In this document: positions 15,628 to 24,357 of the stretch, in pieces
Layout: each line of letters begins with the position of its first letter
Position numbering within the stretch: position 1 is the first letter of the stretch
DNA from: Patescibacteria group bacterium
Lineage (GTDB): Bacteria > Patescibacteriota > Microgenomatia > PFEM01 > JAHIFH01
Assembly: GCA_018900995.1 (NCBI GenBank)
Contig: JAHIFH010000016.1
Span: 1 to 28,463, forward strand
DNA length: 28,463 nucleotides
Reading direction: 5' to 3'
Notes under the pieces: model-generated
The model's database searches: none
What the model was told of the DNA's origin: nothing
The model's input: the letters and a program-made list of their open reading frames with translations, nothing else
Translations under genes and position numbers: made by a program

Positions 15628-15651
15628 AAAAAGAGTGCCGGAGGCACTCTT
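15628..15651 (-). terminator. Terminator-like hairpin in the rplC leader (possible attenuator)
   Basis: On the minus strand AAGAGTGCC-TCC-GGCACTCTT is a perfect 9-bp stem that runs into five T's. It lies about 60 nt downstream of the predicted start from the 15718-15746 promoter and 12 nt before the rplC ATG. It could end tuf-rpsJ transcripts or attenuate the S10 operon. Confidence 0.65.
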
Positions 15652-15717
15652 AGCAGTTACTCCTTAAACTAACTCAATTTTTTCAATAGGTGTTTAACCT
15701 CACCTCCATTAGGGACA

Positions 15718-15746
15718 ATTATAGAAAAATTCAGGAAAAAAAGCAA
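15718..15746 (-). promoter_or_regulatory. Sigma70-type promoter for the S10-spc-alpha run
   Basis: TTGCTT (15746-15741) and a perfect TATAAT (15723-15718) with a 17-nt spacer on the minus strand, in the 141-nt rpsJ-rplC gap. The predicted start is at about 15711, giving a leader of about 95 nt containing GGAGGTGAGG, a short open frame (ATG GAG GTG ... TGA) and the terminator-like hairpin. Confidence 0.7.
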
Positions 15747-15756
15747 ATCAGGCGAG

Positions 15757-16065
15757 CTACATCTTAATCTCAATGTCTACGCCGGCAGGAAGCTCAAGAT
15801 GCATCAAACTATCAATTGTTTTACTCGTAGGCTCAAGAATATCAATTAAGCGTTTGTGGGTGAGGATCTGAAAATGTTCACGGGCATCTTTGTCAGTGTG
15901 AGGACTAGTAGTGACAGTAATTAGCTTGCGGTGAGTGGGAAGAGGCACGGGACCAACCACCTTGGCACCTGTGGCTAAGGCTGTTTCTAAAATCTTTTCG
16001 CAACTCTCATCGATAACTCGATGATCGTACGCTTTTAAACGTACCCTTATTCTGCCTTTAGGCAT
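15757..16065 (-). CDS. rpsJ: 30S ribosomal protein S10 (uS10)
   Basis: S10 is a 30S head protein and, with NusB, part of antitermination complexes. The 102-residue chain shows [66 protein letters not shown] and the C-terminal [12 protein letters not shown]. It follows tuf by 6 nt and is separated from rplC by a promoter and terminator-like hairpin, so here rpsJ appears to be expressed with tuf rather than heading the S10 operon. Confidence 0.98.
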   Translation of the reverse strand: MPKGRIRVRLKAYDHRVIDESCEKILETALATGAKVVGPVPLPTHRKLITVTTSPHTDKDAREHFQILTHKRLIDILEPTSKTIDSLMHLELPAGVDIEIKM

Positions 16066-16071
16066 TTTCTC

Positions 16072-17262
16072 TTAAGCAATGATTTTACTAATCACTCCCG
16101 CACCAACGGTGTGTCCACCCTCACGAACAGCAAAGCGGAGTCCTTCCTCCATCGCAACCGGCTGGATGAGCTTAACCATCATCTTGGCGTTATCGCCAGG
16201 CATAACCATTTCCACTCCCTTAGGAAGAGTCACCTCACCGGTCACATCCGTGGTTCGGACATAGAACTGAGGCTTGTAACCACTGAAGAACGGGGTATGA
16301 CGGCCACCTTCTTCCTTGGTCAAAATATAAACCTCAGCCTCAAATTCTTGATGGGGCTTAATGGTGCCGGTTTTGGCCAAAACTTGACCTCGCTCAACGT
16401 CTTTCTTCTCAATTCCCCGAAGGAGAACGCCAACATTATCGCCAGCCACTCCTTCATCAAGAGTCTTACGGAACATTTCCACGCCGGTAACGACTGTCTT
16501 TTTAGTGTCGTGCAAGCCAACAATCTCAATTTCCTCCCCCACTTTAACCTTACCCCGCTCAATTCGACCAGTAACCACTGTCCCTCGACCCTTGATGGAA
16601 AAGACATCCTCGATAGGCATCAAGAAAGGCTTATCCAAAGGACGCTTAGGCGTCGGGATAGTTTCGTCAACCGCCTTCATTAATTCGAGAATGGCTTTCT
16701 TAGATTCCTCATCACCCTCAAGGGCTTTTGTGGCTGAGCCACGAATAATGGGAATTTTATCGCCAGGGAACTTATACTTAGTTAAGAGCTCCCGGACTTC
16801 CATCTCAACCAAGTCAAGCATCTCCTTATCCTTAACCAGGTCAGTCTTATTCAGGAAAACGACCATCGCTGGCACATCAACTTGACGAGCTAGAAGAATG
16901 TGCTCTCGTGTTTGGGGCATAGGTCCATCATCAGCCGCCACTACGAGAACGGCGCCGTCCATTTGGGCGGCACCAGTAATCATGTTCTTAATATAGTCTT
17001 TGTGCCCGGGACAATCGATGTGGGCATAGTGACGGTTTTCTGTTTCGTATTCAATGTGAGAAATGGAAATCGTCAAACCGCGCTCTTTTTCTTCAGGAGC
17101 GTTGTCGATGGTATCAAAAGGCCTAAACTGAGTTCCCGTGCCGGCATCCGCCAAAATCTTAGTAATGGCTGAAGATAAGGTAGTTTTACCGTGGTCAACA
17201 TGACCAATCGTCCCAATATTAACGTGGGGTTTCTTTCTTTCGAACTTTGCTTTTGTTGCCAT
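16072..17262 (-). CDS. tuf: Elongation factor Tu
   Basis: EF-Tu delivers aminoacyl-tRNA to the ribosomal A site with GTP hydrolysis. The G domain has GHVDHGKT (20-27), the switch I block [15 protein letters not shown] with the conserved Thr, DCPGH (83-87, with the catalytic His) and NKTD (138-141; most bacteria have NKCD or NKVD). Domains 2 and 3 follow ([68 protein letters not shown]). Length 396 is standard. AGGAG sits 7 nt from the ATG, and a promoter with a perfect TTGACA lies just upstream. Confidence 0.99.
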   Translation of the reverse strand: MATKAKFERKKPHVNIGTIGHVDHGKTTLSSAITKILADAGTGTQFRPFDTIDNAPEEKERGLTISISHIEYETENRHYAHIDCPGHKDYIKNMITGAAQMDGAVLVVAADDGPMPQTREHILLARQVDVPAMVVFLNKTDLVKDKEMLDLVEMEVRELLTKYKFPGDKIPIIRGSATKALEGDEESKKAILELMKAVDETIPTPKRPLDKPFLMPIEDVFSIKGRGTVVTGRIERGKVKVGEEIEIVGLHDTKKTVVTGVEMFRKTLDEGVAGDNVGVLLRGIEKKDVERGQVLAKTGTIKPHQEFEAEVYILTKEEGGRHTPFFSGYKPQFYVRTTDVTGEVTLPKGVEMVMPGDNAKMMVKLIQPVAMEEGLRFAVREGGHTVGAGVISKIIA

Positions 17263-17280
17263 ATTTTTTCTCCTGTTGAT

Positions 17281-17308
17281 ATTTTAGCTTATTTTAACTT
17301 AATGTCAA
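17281..17308 (-). promoter_or_regulatory. Sigma70-type promoter for tuf-rpsJ
   Basis: TTGACA (17308-17303, consensus) and TAAAAT (17286-17281) with a 16-nt spacer in the 87-nt fusA-tuf gap. The predicted start at about 17274 leaves a short leader of about 12 nt that still contains the tuf AGGAG. Confidence 0.75.
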
Positions 17309-17349
17309 CTAATTGAGTATTTTATCGCCTTAAACGTGATTTTACAAGA

Positions 17350-19524
17350 CTATTTTCTCTTTTGCAAGCCCTGCCTGCCGGCAGGCAGGCCCTGCTTGGC
17401 CTCTCCACCGGAGGCGGATCCGCCTTTGGTGGAAATAATTTTTTCGGTAATATTAACCGGCACTTCTTGGTAATGAGAAAATTCCATATAAAAGTTGGCT
17501 CTGCCTTGAGTCATACTTCTTAAGGTGGTCGCATAGCCAGGTACTTCTGCTAAGGGCACTAAAGCAGTAATCACCCGAATTTGGCCACGAGCCTCGGTTC
17601 CCTGAACTTGAGCCCGTTTACTCGATAAATCACCAATAACATCACCCATAAACTCCTCAGGGGTGGTTACTTCCAGCTTCATAATTGGCTCCAGGAGAAC
17701 CAAGCTTGCTTGTTTAGCTGCCTCTTGAAAACCAGCCGAACCGGCAATTTTGAAAGCCACATCTGAAGAGTCAACTTCGTGATAACTACCATTATAAACA
17801 GCCACGGCAACATCGGTGATAGGATAACCAGCCAAAATACCCTTTTCCATTGCTTCTTTGACACCTTTTTCAATTGCCGGAATATAAACAGAAGGAATGG
17901 CGGTTCCCCGAATCTCGTTGGTAAATTTGAAGCCCTCGCCTCGACCCAAAGGTTCAACTCTTAAAAAACAGTGTCCATATTGACCTCGCCCCCCGGATTG
18001 ACGAATGTATTTCCCTTCTCCTTTAGCAATCTTAGAAATTGTCTCTTTGTAAGCGACTTGAGGACGTCCGGTATTGGCTTCAACATTAAACTCGCGCTTC
18101 ATCCGGTCAACAATAATCTCCAAATGCAACTCACCCATACCAGAAATAATTGTTTGGCCAGTTTCTCGGTCAGATTTAATCTGGAAAGTCGGGTCTTCTT
18201 CGGAAAGACGGTTCAAAGCAGTACCAAGCTTTTCTTGGTCAGCCCGAGTTTTTGGTTCAATAGCAAGAGAAATCACCGGCTCAGGAAAGGTAATCGCTTC
18301 TAAAATAATAGGTTTATCTTTATCGCAAAGAGTCTCACCAGTAGTCGCCTCTTTTAAGCCAACAACAGCAATAATTTCCCCTGCTTCAGCGGAATCAATT
18401 TGCTCCCGGTTATTGGCATGCATTAATAGTAGCCGACCGGCGCGTTCAGACCTCCCCTGACTACTGTTGTAAACCTCTTCACCAGCATCCAGCTTGCCTG
18501 AATAAATCCGAATATAAGTTAACCGGCCGACATGAGGGTCAGTCTGAATCTTAAAAGCCAAGGCGGCAAAAGGCCCTTTGGCATCGCAAGGTCTGGTTTC
18601 CTCTTTATTAGTCTTGGGATTAATTCCTTTAATTGCCGGTACATCAAGGGGATTAGGAAGGAAGTCAACCACCCCATCCAAAAGCGGCTGAACGCCTTTA
18701 TTTCGTAAGGAAGCACCAGCGTAAATAGGCACGAGCTGGTTAGCAATCGTTGCTTTACGAATGCCGGCTTTCAACTCTTCAACACTAATTTCTTCACTGC
18801 GCAAGAATTTTTCCGCTAGGGCTTCATCTGCTTCAGCCACGCGCTCAATCAATTCTTCCCGATATTTCTTAGCCTGCTTTATTACATCAGTAGGAATCTC
18901 CTTAGTTTCAAACTTTCCGCCTTTAGGATCTTTCTTTTCATCCCAAATTAAAGCTTTCTGATTAAGAATATCCACCACTCCAACAAAGTCTTTTTCGCTC
19001 CCAATAGGCATAGCGAGAATGATTGGCTTGACACCAAGACGGTCTTTAATCATCTTTATTGTTCGCTCAAAATCCGCCCCTAATTTGTCCATTTTGTTAA
19101 TGAAACAGAGGCGGGGTACTTGATATCCATCAGCTTGGTGCCAAACCTTCTCTGACTGCGATTGAACCCCTTCCTCAGCATCAAAAACAACAACTCCACC
19201 ATCCAAAACTCTCAGGGAACGCTCAACCTCAGCCGTGAAGTCAATGTGACCAGGGGTATCAATAATATTGATACGGTGGTTGTTCCAAAAGGTAGTTGTC
19301 GCCGCGGACATAATCGTAATTCCCCGTTCCTTTTCTTGCTCCATCCAGTCCATTTGAGTCGTCCCTTCATCAATGTCGCCTATTTTGTAAGTTTTGCCAG
19401 TATAATAGAGAACCCGCTCAGTGGTGGTTGTTTTCCCGGCATCAATATGGGCAATGATACCAATATTCCGGACTTTCTCAATCGGAACCTTTCTTTTTTT
19501 AACTATTTCGCTTTTTTCTGCCAT
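17350..19524 (-). CDS. fusA: Elongation factor G with repeat-encoded C-terminal tail
   Basis: EF-G drives translocation and ribosome recycling. G-domain motifs are AHIDAGKT (25-32), RGITI, DTPGH (89-93) and NKMD (143-146). Domain III-V blocks are clear ([76 protein letters not shown]). The family end is near ITEKIIS; after it about 24 extra residues ([20 protein letters not shown]...) are encoded by two palindromes. No Shine-Dalgarno precedes the ATG, and a TACAAT -10 box lies 6 nt upstream, suggesting a leaderless mRNA. An upstream terminator isolates it from rpsG. Confidence 0.98.
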   Translation of the reverse strand: MAEKSEIVKKRKVPIEKVRNIGIIAHIDAGKTTTTERVLYYTGKTYKIGDIDEGTTQMDWMEQEKERGITIMSAATTTFWNNHRINIIDTPGHIDFTAEVERSLRVLDGGVVVFDAEEGVQSQSEKVWHQADGYQVPRLCFINKMDKLGADFERTIKMIKDRLGVKPIILAMPIGSEKDFVGVVDILNQKALIWDEKKDPKGGKFETKEIPTDVIKQAKKYREELIERVAEADEALAEKFLRSEEISVEELKAGIRKATIANQLVPIYAGASLRNKGVQPLLDGVVDFLPNPLDVPAIKGINPKTNKEETRPCDAKGPFAALAFKIQTDPHVGRLTYIRIYSGKLDAGEEVYNSSQGRSERAGRLLLMHANNREQIDSAEAGEIIAVVGLKEATTGETLCDKDKPIILEAITFPEPVISLAIEPKTRADQEKLGTALNRLSEEDPTFQIKSDRETGQTIISGMGELHLEIIVDRMKREFNVEANTGRPQVAYKETISKIAKGEGKYIRQSGGRGQYGHCFLRVEPLGRGEGFKFTNEIRGTAIPSVYIPAIEKGVKEAMEKGILAGYPITDVAVAVYNGSYHEVDSSDVAFKIAGSAGFQEAAKQASLVLLEPIMKLEVTTPEEFMGDVIGDLSSKRAQVQGTEARGQIRVITALVPLAEVPGYATTLRSMTQGRANFYMEFSHYQEVPVNITEKIISTKGGSASGGEAKQGLPAGRQGLQKRK
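17370..17389. repeat. Perfect 20-nt palindrome in the fusA 3' end
   Basis: CCTGCCTGCC followed by its exact complement GGCAGGCAGG. In the fusA frame it reads LPAGRQG. A partial copy is in rplX (10264-10275). Confidence 0.9.
17405..17432. repeat. 28-nt palindrome centred on GGATCC in the fusA 3' end
   Basis: Outer arms ccacc/ggtgg, a 4-nt pair ggag/cttt (two G-T), and a perfect inner ggcggatccgcc. It encodes GGSASGG in the EF-G tail. Confidence 0.85.
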
Positions 19525-19530
19525 ATTTAA

Positions 19531-19536
19531 ATTGTA
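19531..19536 (-). promoter_or_regulatory. -10 box of a likely leaderless fusA promoter
   Basis: TACAAT on the minus strand, 6 nt before the fusA ATG (19524). The -35 region (17 nt upstream) is only T-rich, so the call rests on the -10 and the position after a terminator. Confidence 0.5.
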
Positions 19537-19553
19537 TCAATTTTTAAACAAAC

Positions 19554-19582
19554 AAAAAACCGCCTCTGTCAAGAAGCAGGTT
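19554..19582 (-). terminator. Intrinsic terminator after rpsG
   Basis: On the minus strand AACC-t-GCTTC / GAGGCGGTT pairs over about nine positions with one bulge and a 6-nt loop, then runs into six T's. It lies about 20 nt after the rpsG stop and would end the rpsL-rpsG transcript before fusA. Confidence 0.65.
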
Positions 19583-19601
19583 GGCTTCGGAATGAAATAG
19601 C

Positions 19602-20078
19602 TTACCATCTGAAGTGAGCAAATGCCCTATTAGCTTCCGCGACTTTGTGAATTTCTTCTTTTTTTGCTACCGCCCCGCCTTGTTTGTTCACCGCATCCAT
19701 TAATTCCGCCGCTAATTTCTCATAAAAGTGATGATATTCTTTGTTGGATCTGGCTTGGGCAGCCTGAATTAGCCAACGAATCGCCAATGACTCTCGCCTG
19801 TCACCCCGAACCGGTATTGGCACCTGATAAGAAGCCCCACCAACTCTTCGAGGTCGAACTTCCATTTTCGGCTTAACGTTTTCTAAAGCTTTTTGGAAAA
19901 TTTCTAGGGGATTCTTTTGGGTTTCTTTTTCAACCAAATCAAAAGCCTTATAAACGTGTTTTTGAGCGACGGTCTTTTTACCTTGACGCATTACCCGATT
20001 AATCAACCGAGTCACAATTCGGCTTCGATAAACCTCATCAGGAACAATAGTTCTTCTAGACGCTCTTTTACCCCTCAT
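19602..20078 (-). CDS. rpsG: 30S ribosomal protein S7 (uS7)
   Basis: S7 nucleates 30S head assembly and borders the E-site; in E. coli it represses the str operon. The 158-residue chain shows [76 protein letters not shown] and [13 protein letters not shown]. It overlaps the rpsL stop by 4 nt (ATGA). A terminator follows. Confidence 0.98.
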   Translation of the reverse strand: MRGKRASRRTIVPDEVYRSRIVTRLINRVMRQGKKTVAQKHVYKAFDLVEKETQKNPLEIFQKALENVKPKMEVRPRRVGGASYQVPIPVRGDRRESLAIRWLIQAAQARSNKEYHHFYEKLAAELMDAVNKQGGAVAKKEEIHKVAEANRAFAHFRW

Positions 20079-20581
20079 TTTTCTTCGCCCGTCGTAGTTT
20101 TAACGGAGGCGGGTTCTCCCTTTTTAGCCTCTTTACCAGCCTCTTCGCCTGGACCAGCCACCGGGGCAACAACACCACCGCTGCGGGTGCCGTACTTAGA
20201 ACGAGCTTTCTTTCTTCCCGAAACACCGGCAGTATCGAATCTCCCCCGAACAATGTGATATTTCACCCCAGGCAAGTCTCTGACTCGTCCACCTCTAACC
20301 AAAACTACTGCGTGTTCAGCCAAATTATGTCCCTCACCAGGAATATAGGCAGTAATTTCTTTCTTATTGGAAAGTCGAACCCGCGCCACTTTTCTTAAGG
20401 CTGAATTGGGTTTTTTAGGAGGCATTGTTTTAACATGAAGAACTACCCCCCGCTTAAAAGGGCTAGTTGTTTCCGTCATCCGTCGGTCTTTAGCATTAAA
20501 AGCCTTCCGCAAAGCCGCGGCTTTAATTTTCTTTCTGGTTTTCTTTCGTCCTTTACGAACGAGTTGGCTAATTCTTGGCAT
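20075..20581 (-). CDS. rpsL: 30S ribosomal protein S12 (uS12) with repeat-encoded tail
   Basis: S12 is the decoding-centre protein and streptomycin target. The 168-residue chain has the insert-bearing N-terminus typical of Gram-positive-like S12, then [17 protein letters not shown] (the streptomycin-site Lys43 equivalent is K57, intact), [31 protein letters not shown], and the C-terminal KKARSKYG. At the Lys87/88 streptomycin position this protein has Arg (R101). About 30 residues beyond the normal end are low complexity, including GEPASVKTT from a repeat shared with rplC. ATG 20581 gives the conserved [12 protein letters not shown]. Confidence 0.98.
   Translation of the reverse strand: MPRISQLVRKGRKKTRKKIKAAALRKAFNAKDRRMTETTSPFKRGVVLHVKTMPPKKPNSALRKVARVRLSNKKEITAYIPGEGHNLAEHAVVLVRGGRVRDLPGVKYHIVRGRFDTAGVSGRKKARSKYGTRSGGVVAPVAGPGEEAGKEAKKGEPASVKTTTGEEK
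20093..20119. repeat. 27-nt interspersed element in the rpsL 3' end
   Basis: Second copy of the element at 14770-14796 (two mismatches). Read on the minus strand it encodes GEPASVKTT in the S12 tail. Confidence 0.85.
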
Positions 20582-20627
20582 AATCTTAGTGATCGGTAAC
20601 CAGTAATTGACAATCTTTACTTCTGCT

Positions 20628-20648
20628 TTCAATTTTAGCAAAATTGAA
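20628..20648. promoter_or_regulatory. Perfect AT-rich inverted repeat over the rpsL promoter -10
   Basis: ttcaatttt-agc-aaaattgaa, 9-bp arms with a 3-nt centre, between the rpoC stop and rpsL. It contains the whole -10 box (20632-20637), so it is either an operator or an RNA hairpin at the end of rpoC. Confidence 0.6.
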
Positions 20649-20660
20649 GCTACTTTTCAA
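20632..20660 (-). promoter_or_regulatory. Sigma70-type promoter for rpsL-rpsG
   Basis: TTGAAA (20660-20655, overlapping the last codons of rpoC) and TAAAAT (20637-20632) with a 17-nt spacer on the minus strand. The predicted start is near 20625, about 45 nt before the rpsL ATG. Confidence 0.6.
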
Positions 20661-23600
20661 TCCGAGCGCGTTCAGGAGTAACAGGAATCAAGCGACCAAT
20701 AATAACGTTTTCCTTGAGTCCAAGTAAATCATCTTCTTTCCCCTCTATAGCGGCATCAGTCAAAACATTGGTCGTTCGCTCAAAAGAAGCAGCCGAAAGC
20801 CAAGATTCGGTGTAAAGAGACGAACGGGTAATTCCCAAAATCACCACCTGGGCTGATGCTGGTTCGCCGCCTTCTGCCAAAACCTTGGCATTCTCTTCCT
20901 TAAACAAGGCCCGGCTGACAAATTGCCCAGGTAACAAAGAACTATCACCCGAAGTCTCAACCCGCACCTTATCGCTCATCTTTCTGATAATCACTTCAAA
21001 ATGCTTATCTTGAATAGGAATGCCTTGAGATTCATAAACTATTTGTAATTCTTCAATTAGATATTCTTGAGCCGCCTTTAAGCCTCTAATTTCCAGGACC
21101 TCGCGGACATCAAGCGATCCCGTTGCCAGGGGGGTGCCGGCATCAACCAGTTCGCCATCATTGACCTTCACTTGACTGACAGTGGGAACAAGATATTCTC
21201 TTTCTTCAATCGGCTTCACCCCCACACCTTTAATTCTGATGCGATAGCCTTCTTCTGTCTCATCAACACTTGCCTTACCGGCTATCTCGGCAAGAGGAGC
21301 CAAAGCTTTCGGCTTTCTTGCCTCAAATAGCTCTTCTACTCGCGGTAAACCTTGAGTGACATCGGAAACAACAATCCCCCCGAAGTGCTTGGTTCTTAAG
21401 GTCAACTGTGTCCCTGGCTCGCCAATTGATTGCGCTGCCACCACGCCCACTGGAGTGCCGATCTCAACCATTGTCTTAGTGGAAAAATCCCAACCATAAC
21501 ACTGGACGCAAAGGCCATGTTTCGCCTCGCAAGTCAAGGGCGAACGGACGGCGATTTTCTCCACCTGATGTTTCTCTAAAAGCCCAAGATTGTTTTCCGT
21601 AATCACCTCGCCATTTTTGAGCAAAACTTTTTTGGTTTTAGGACTGACCACTTTCTGCGCCAAAACCCGACCGAGAATTCTCTTGAAAAACTTATCTCCC
21701 CGCTTGTCCGAAGACTCAATTGTAATTGACTCCTTTGTCCCACAGTCTTCCTCGCGGACAATGACATCATGAGCAACATCAATCAGCCTTCGGGTAAGAT
21801 AGCCAGCATCAGAAGTTTTCAAGGCGGTATCCGTCAACCCCTTGCGCGAGCCTCGAGCTGAAGTAATGTATTCAAAAACTGACAAGCCCTCTCTAAAATT
21901 AGACTTGACCGGCAGTTCCACAATCTTACCCATCGGGTCAACCACCGGTCCCTGCATGGCCGACAACTGTTTTACCTGCTCTTTAGAAGCCCGCCCTACC
22001 TTGGCTTCAATAATCAAGCGGACGCTGTTTTCCGCATCAAACTTCTCCCAGGTTTTATCAGCTAATTCCTCGGTCGTCTCCATCCAAACTTCCTGGGTTA
22101 AGCGTCTTCTTTCCTGGTCGGTAATCAGCCCTTTGTTATAATTCTCCTCAATTTGGGCTACTTTTTTATTCGCTTGCTCAATAATTTTCGGTTTCTCCTC
22201 TAATGTCTTGCAGTCCATCACCCCAACTGAAAGACCAGAAAGAGTAACACCCCAAAAACCAAGTCTCTTAATGTCGTCAATTAAATCAACGACCACTTGT
22301 CTTGAGCAAACCTGCATTGCCCGAGTCACTAAGGCTTTAATCGTTGGCCCCTTAATCTCGTCATTAACAAACGGCAATTCTTGAGGCAGAATCTGATTAA
22401 AAATAAGTCGCCCAGGGGTAGTAGCTACAATCTCACCATTAATCTTGACTTTAATTAATTTCCGAAGATCAATTTCCTTTTCTTGATAGGCTAAAATAGC
22501 CTCTTCTCGATTAGAAAAAATTGTAGGAGAGATCGACAGTCGTTTGTTAACCGAGGTGATGAAAAAACAGCCCAAAGCCATTTCATGTTTATCGGGAACA
22601 GTTACTGGCGAACCGTCAGAGGGCTTAAGTAAATTTTTATCAGGTGTCATTAATTCCAAACACTCTTTTTTCGCTTTTTCACCCAGAGGGACATGAACCG
22701 CCATTTGGTCGCCGTCAAAGTCAGCGTTGTAGCCAGAACAAACACAAGGATGAATCTGAATTGCTTCCCCCTCAATTAAAACCGGGTAAAAAGCCTGAAT
22801 ACCTAACTTGTGAAGAGTTGGCGCTCGGTTAAGCAGAACAGGATGGTCTTTAGTAATTCTTTCTAAAATATCAAAGACTTCAGGCGGTCTTTGTTCAAGA
22901 ACATTCTTAGCATTTTTGACATTCGGCGCCAACCCCGTCAAAATCATTTCCCGCAAAACGAAGGGCTTAAACATTTCTAAAGCCATCTCTTTGGGCAAAC
23001 CACACTGATTAAGTTTTAACTCAGGACCAACAACAATCACTGACCGACCTGAGTAGTCAACCCGTTTCCCCAGCAAATTCTGCCTAAATCGCCCTTGCTT
23101 TCCTCGCAACATATCAGAGAGCGAGCGTAACGGCTGGTTACGCCGGCGATAGCGCCGAATCGGTCGCTTGGCAGCATCAATCAAAGTATCAACTGATTCT
23201 TGAAGCATTCGCTTCTCATTACGCAGAATAATCTCTGGTGCCCCTAATTCAATTAAATGCTTGAGTCGATTATTTCGGTTGATTACCCGACGATAAAGGT
23301 CATTCAAATCGCTGGTGGCAAAGCGACCCCCGGAAAGTTGAACCATTGGTCTTAAATCTGGAGGAATTACCGGCAGAATCTTCAAAATCATCCAAGCAGG
23401 ATTAACCCCGGCTTTTCTAAAACCCTCAACTACTTGGAGCCTTTTAATTGCCTTAATATGGCGAGCTCCTTTACTTTCCTTAACGGTTTTCTTCAAATCA
23501 GCGGCGAGTTTTTCCAGACCAATATTCTTAACCGCCTCAAGAATCGCTTCAGCTCCCATGTTGACTTTAAAGAAATCAGTCGCTCTATACTCCACCAACT

Positions 23601-24357
23601 TGAGGTATTCATCTTCACTTAGAAGTGCTTTCTCTTTTAAACCCTTCACTAAATTAATAATCGCTTGATAAACCTCCTCAGCTCTTTCTCCTTCAGCTAA
23701 ATATTGGTCGCGAAGGCTCTGGATTTTCTGTTTAACTTTAAGGTCGATTTCTCCTAGAGCTAAAGTCTGCCTATCTTTATCTTTAATCTCTTTTTTAATC
23801 CTAGCTTTTTTTTGTTGACTTTCTTCTTTAGCCTCCTGAATTTTCCTTTCGCGCTCTTCCTTAAGAACCTTCTTCTTTTCCGCCAAATTTTTTTCTAGGC
23901 GCTCAATAGTTTTTTGCTGCTTTTTATTATCAACCCCAGAAGCTAGATATTGAGAGAAATAAACGACTGACTCTAAACCTCGGGGGGAAATATCCAAGAA
24001 CAACGATAGCTTTGAGGGTATACCTTTAAAAAACCAAATGTGGGCTACTGGCGAAGCTAGGTCAATGTGACCCATTCGTTCTCGCCTGACCCTAGACTGA
24101 GTGACTTCAACGCCACACTTATCACAAACAATTCCCCGATAGCGAATCCGCTTGTATTTTCCACAATAGCATTCCCAGTCTTTAGTTGGTCCAAAGATTC
24201 GCTCACAGAAAAGACCATCTTTCTCTGGTTTCAGAGTTCGATAATTAATCGTTTCTGGTTTGGTAACTTCACCGTGTGACCAATCTTTAATCTCCTGCGG
24301 TGAAGCCAACTTAATTCTCAAACCAGAAAAATCAACAATGTTTTTACCAAAAACCAT
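20650..24357 (-). CDS. rpoC: RNA polymerase beta' subunit
   Basis: The catalytic half of RNA polymerase. The first zinc site is C63, C65, C78 and C81. A long charged coiled coil (about 145-235, [20 protein letters not shown]...) precedes the clamp. The active-site [12 protein letters not shown] is at 544-555 with Mg ligands D546, D548 and D550. The second zinc site is C872, C943, C950 and C953. The bridge helix/trigger loop region ([23 protein letters not shown]) follows without a large SI3 insert, which explains the length of 1235 against 1407 in E. coli. The ATG shares one base with the rpoB stop (TAATG). Confidence 0.99.
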   Translation of the reverse strand: MVFGKNIVDFSGLRIKLASPQEIKDWSHGEVTKPETINYRTLKPEKDGLFCERIFGPTKDWECYCGKYKRIRYRGIVCDKCGVEVTQSRVRRERMGHIDLASPVAHIWFFKGIPSKLSLFLDISPRGLESVVYFSQYLASGVDNKKQQKTIERLEKNLAEKKKVLKEERERKIQEAKEESQQKKARIKKEIKDKDRQTLALGEIDLKVKQKIQSLRDQYLAEGERAEEVYQAIINLVKGLKEKALLSEDEYLKLVEYRATDFFKVNMGAEAILEAVKNIGLEKLAADLKKTVKESKGARHIKAIKRLQVVEGFRKAGVNPAWMILKILPVIPPDLRPMVQLSGGRFATSDLNDLYRRVINRNNRLKHLIELGAPEIILRNEKRMLQESVDTLIDAAKRPIRRYRRRNQPLRSLSDMLRGKQGRFRQNLLGKRVDYSGRSVIVVGPELKLNQCGLPKEMALEMFKPFVLREMILTGLAPNVKNAKNVLEQRPPEVFDILERITKDHPVLLNRAPTLHKLGIQAFYPVLIEGEAIQIHPCVCSGYNADFDGDQMAVHVPLGEKAKKECLELMTPDKNLLKPSDGSPVTVPDKHEMALGCFFITSVNKRLSISPTIFSNREEAILAYQEKEIDLRKLIKVKINGEIVATTPGRLIFNQILPQELPFVNDEIKGPTIKALVTRAMQVCSRQVVVDLIDDIKRLGFWGVTLSGLSVGVMDCKTLEEKPKIIEQANKKVAQIEENYNKGLITDQERRRLTQEVWMETTEELADKTWEKFDAENSVRLIIEAKVGRASKEQVKQLSAMQGPVVDPMGKIVELPVKSNFREGLSVFEYITSARGSRKGLTDTALKTSDAGYLTRRLIDVAHDVIVREEDCGTKESITIESSDKRGDKFFKRILGRVLAQKVVSPKTKKVLLKNGEVITENNLGLLEKHQVEKIAVRSPLTCEAKHGLCVQCYGWDFSTKTMVEIGTPVGVVAAQSIGEPGTQLTLRTKHFGGIVVSDVTQGLPRVEELFEARKPKALAPLAEIAGKASVDETEEGYRIRIKGVGVKPIEEREYLVPTVSQVKVNDGELVDAGTPLATGSLDVREVLEIRGLKAAQEYLIEELQIVYESQGIPIQDKHFEVIIRKMSDKVRVETSGDSSLLPGQFVSRALFKEENAKVLAEGGEPASAQVVILGITRSSLYTESWLSAASFERTTNVLTDAAIEGKEDDLLGLKENVIIGRLIPVTPERARIEK

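Noticed and set aside
16111..16683. A 190-codon plus-strand open frame
   Set aside because: It lies wholly antisense to tuf and arises from the codon pattern of that gene.
20582..20615. A second rpsL promoter (TTGTCA ... TAAGAT)
   Set aside because: The spacer is 19 nt and transcription would start inside the coding sequence.
20850..20885. A third copy of the rplC/rpsL element in rpoC ([10 protein letters not shown])
   Set aside because: Only the peptide looks similar; the DNA lacks the gtagttttaac core and the segment is normal beta' sequence.
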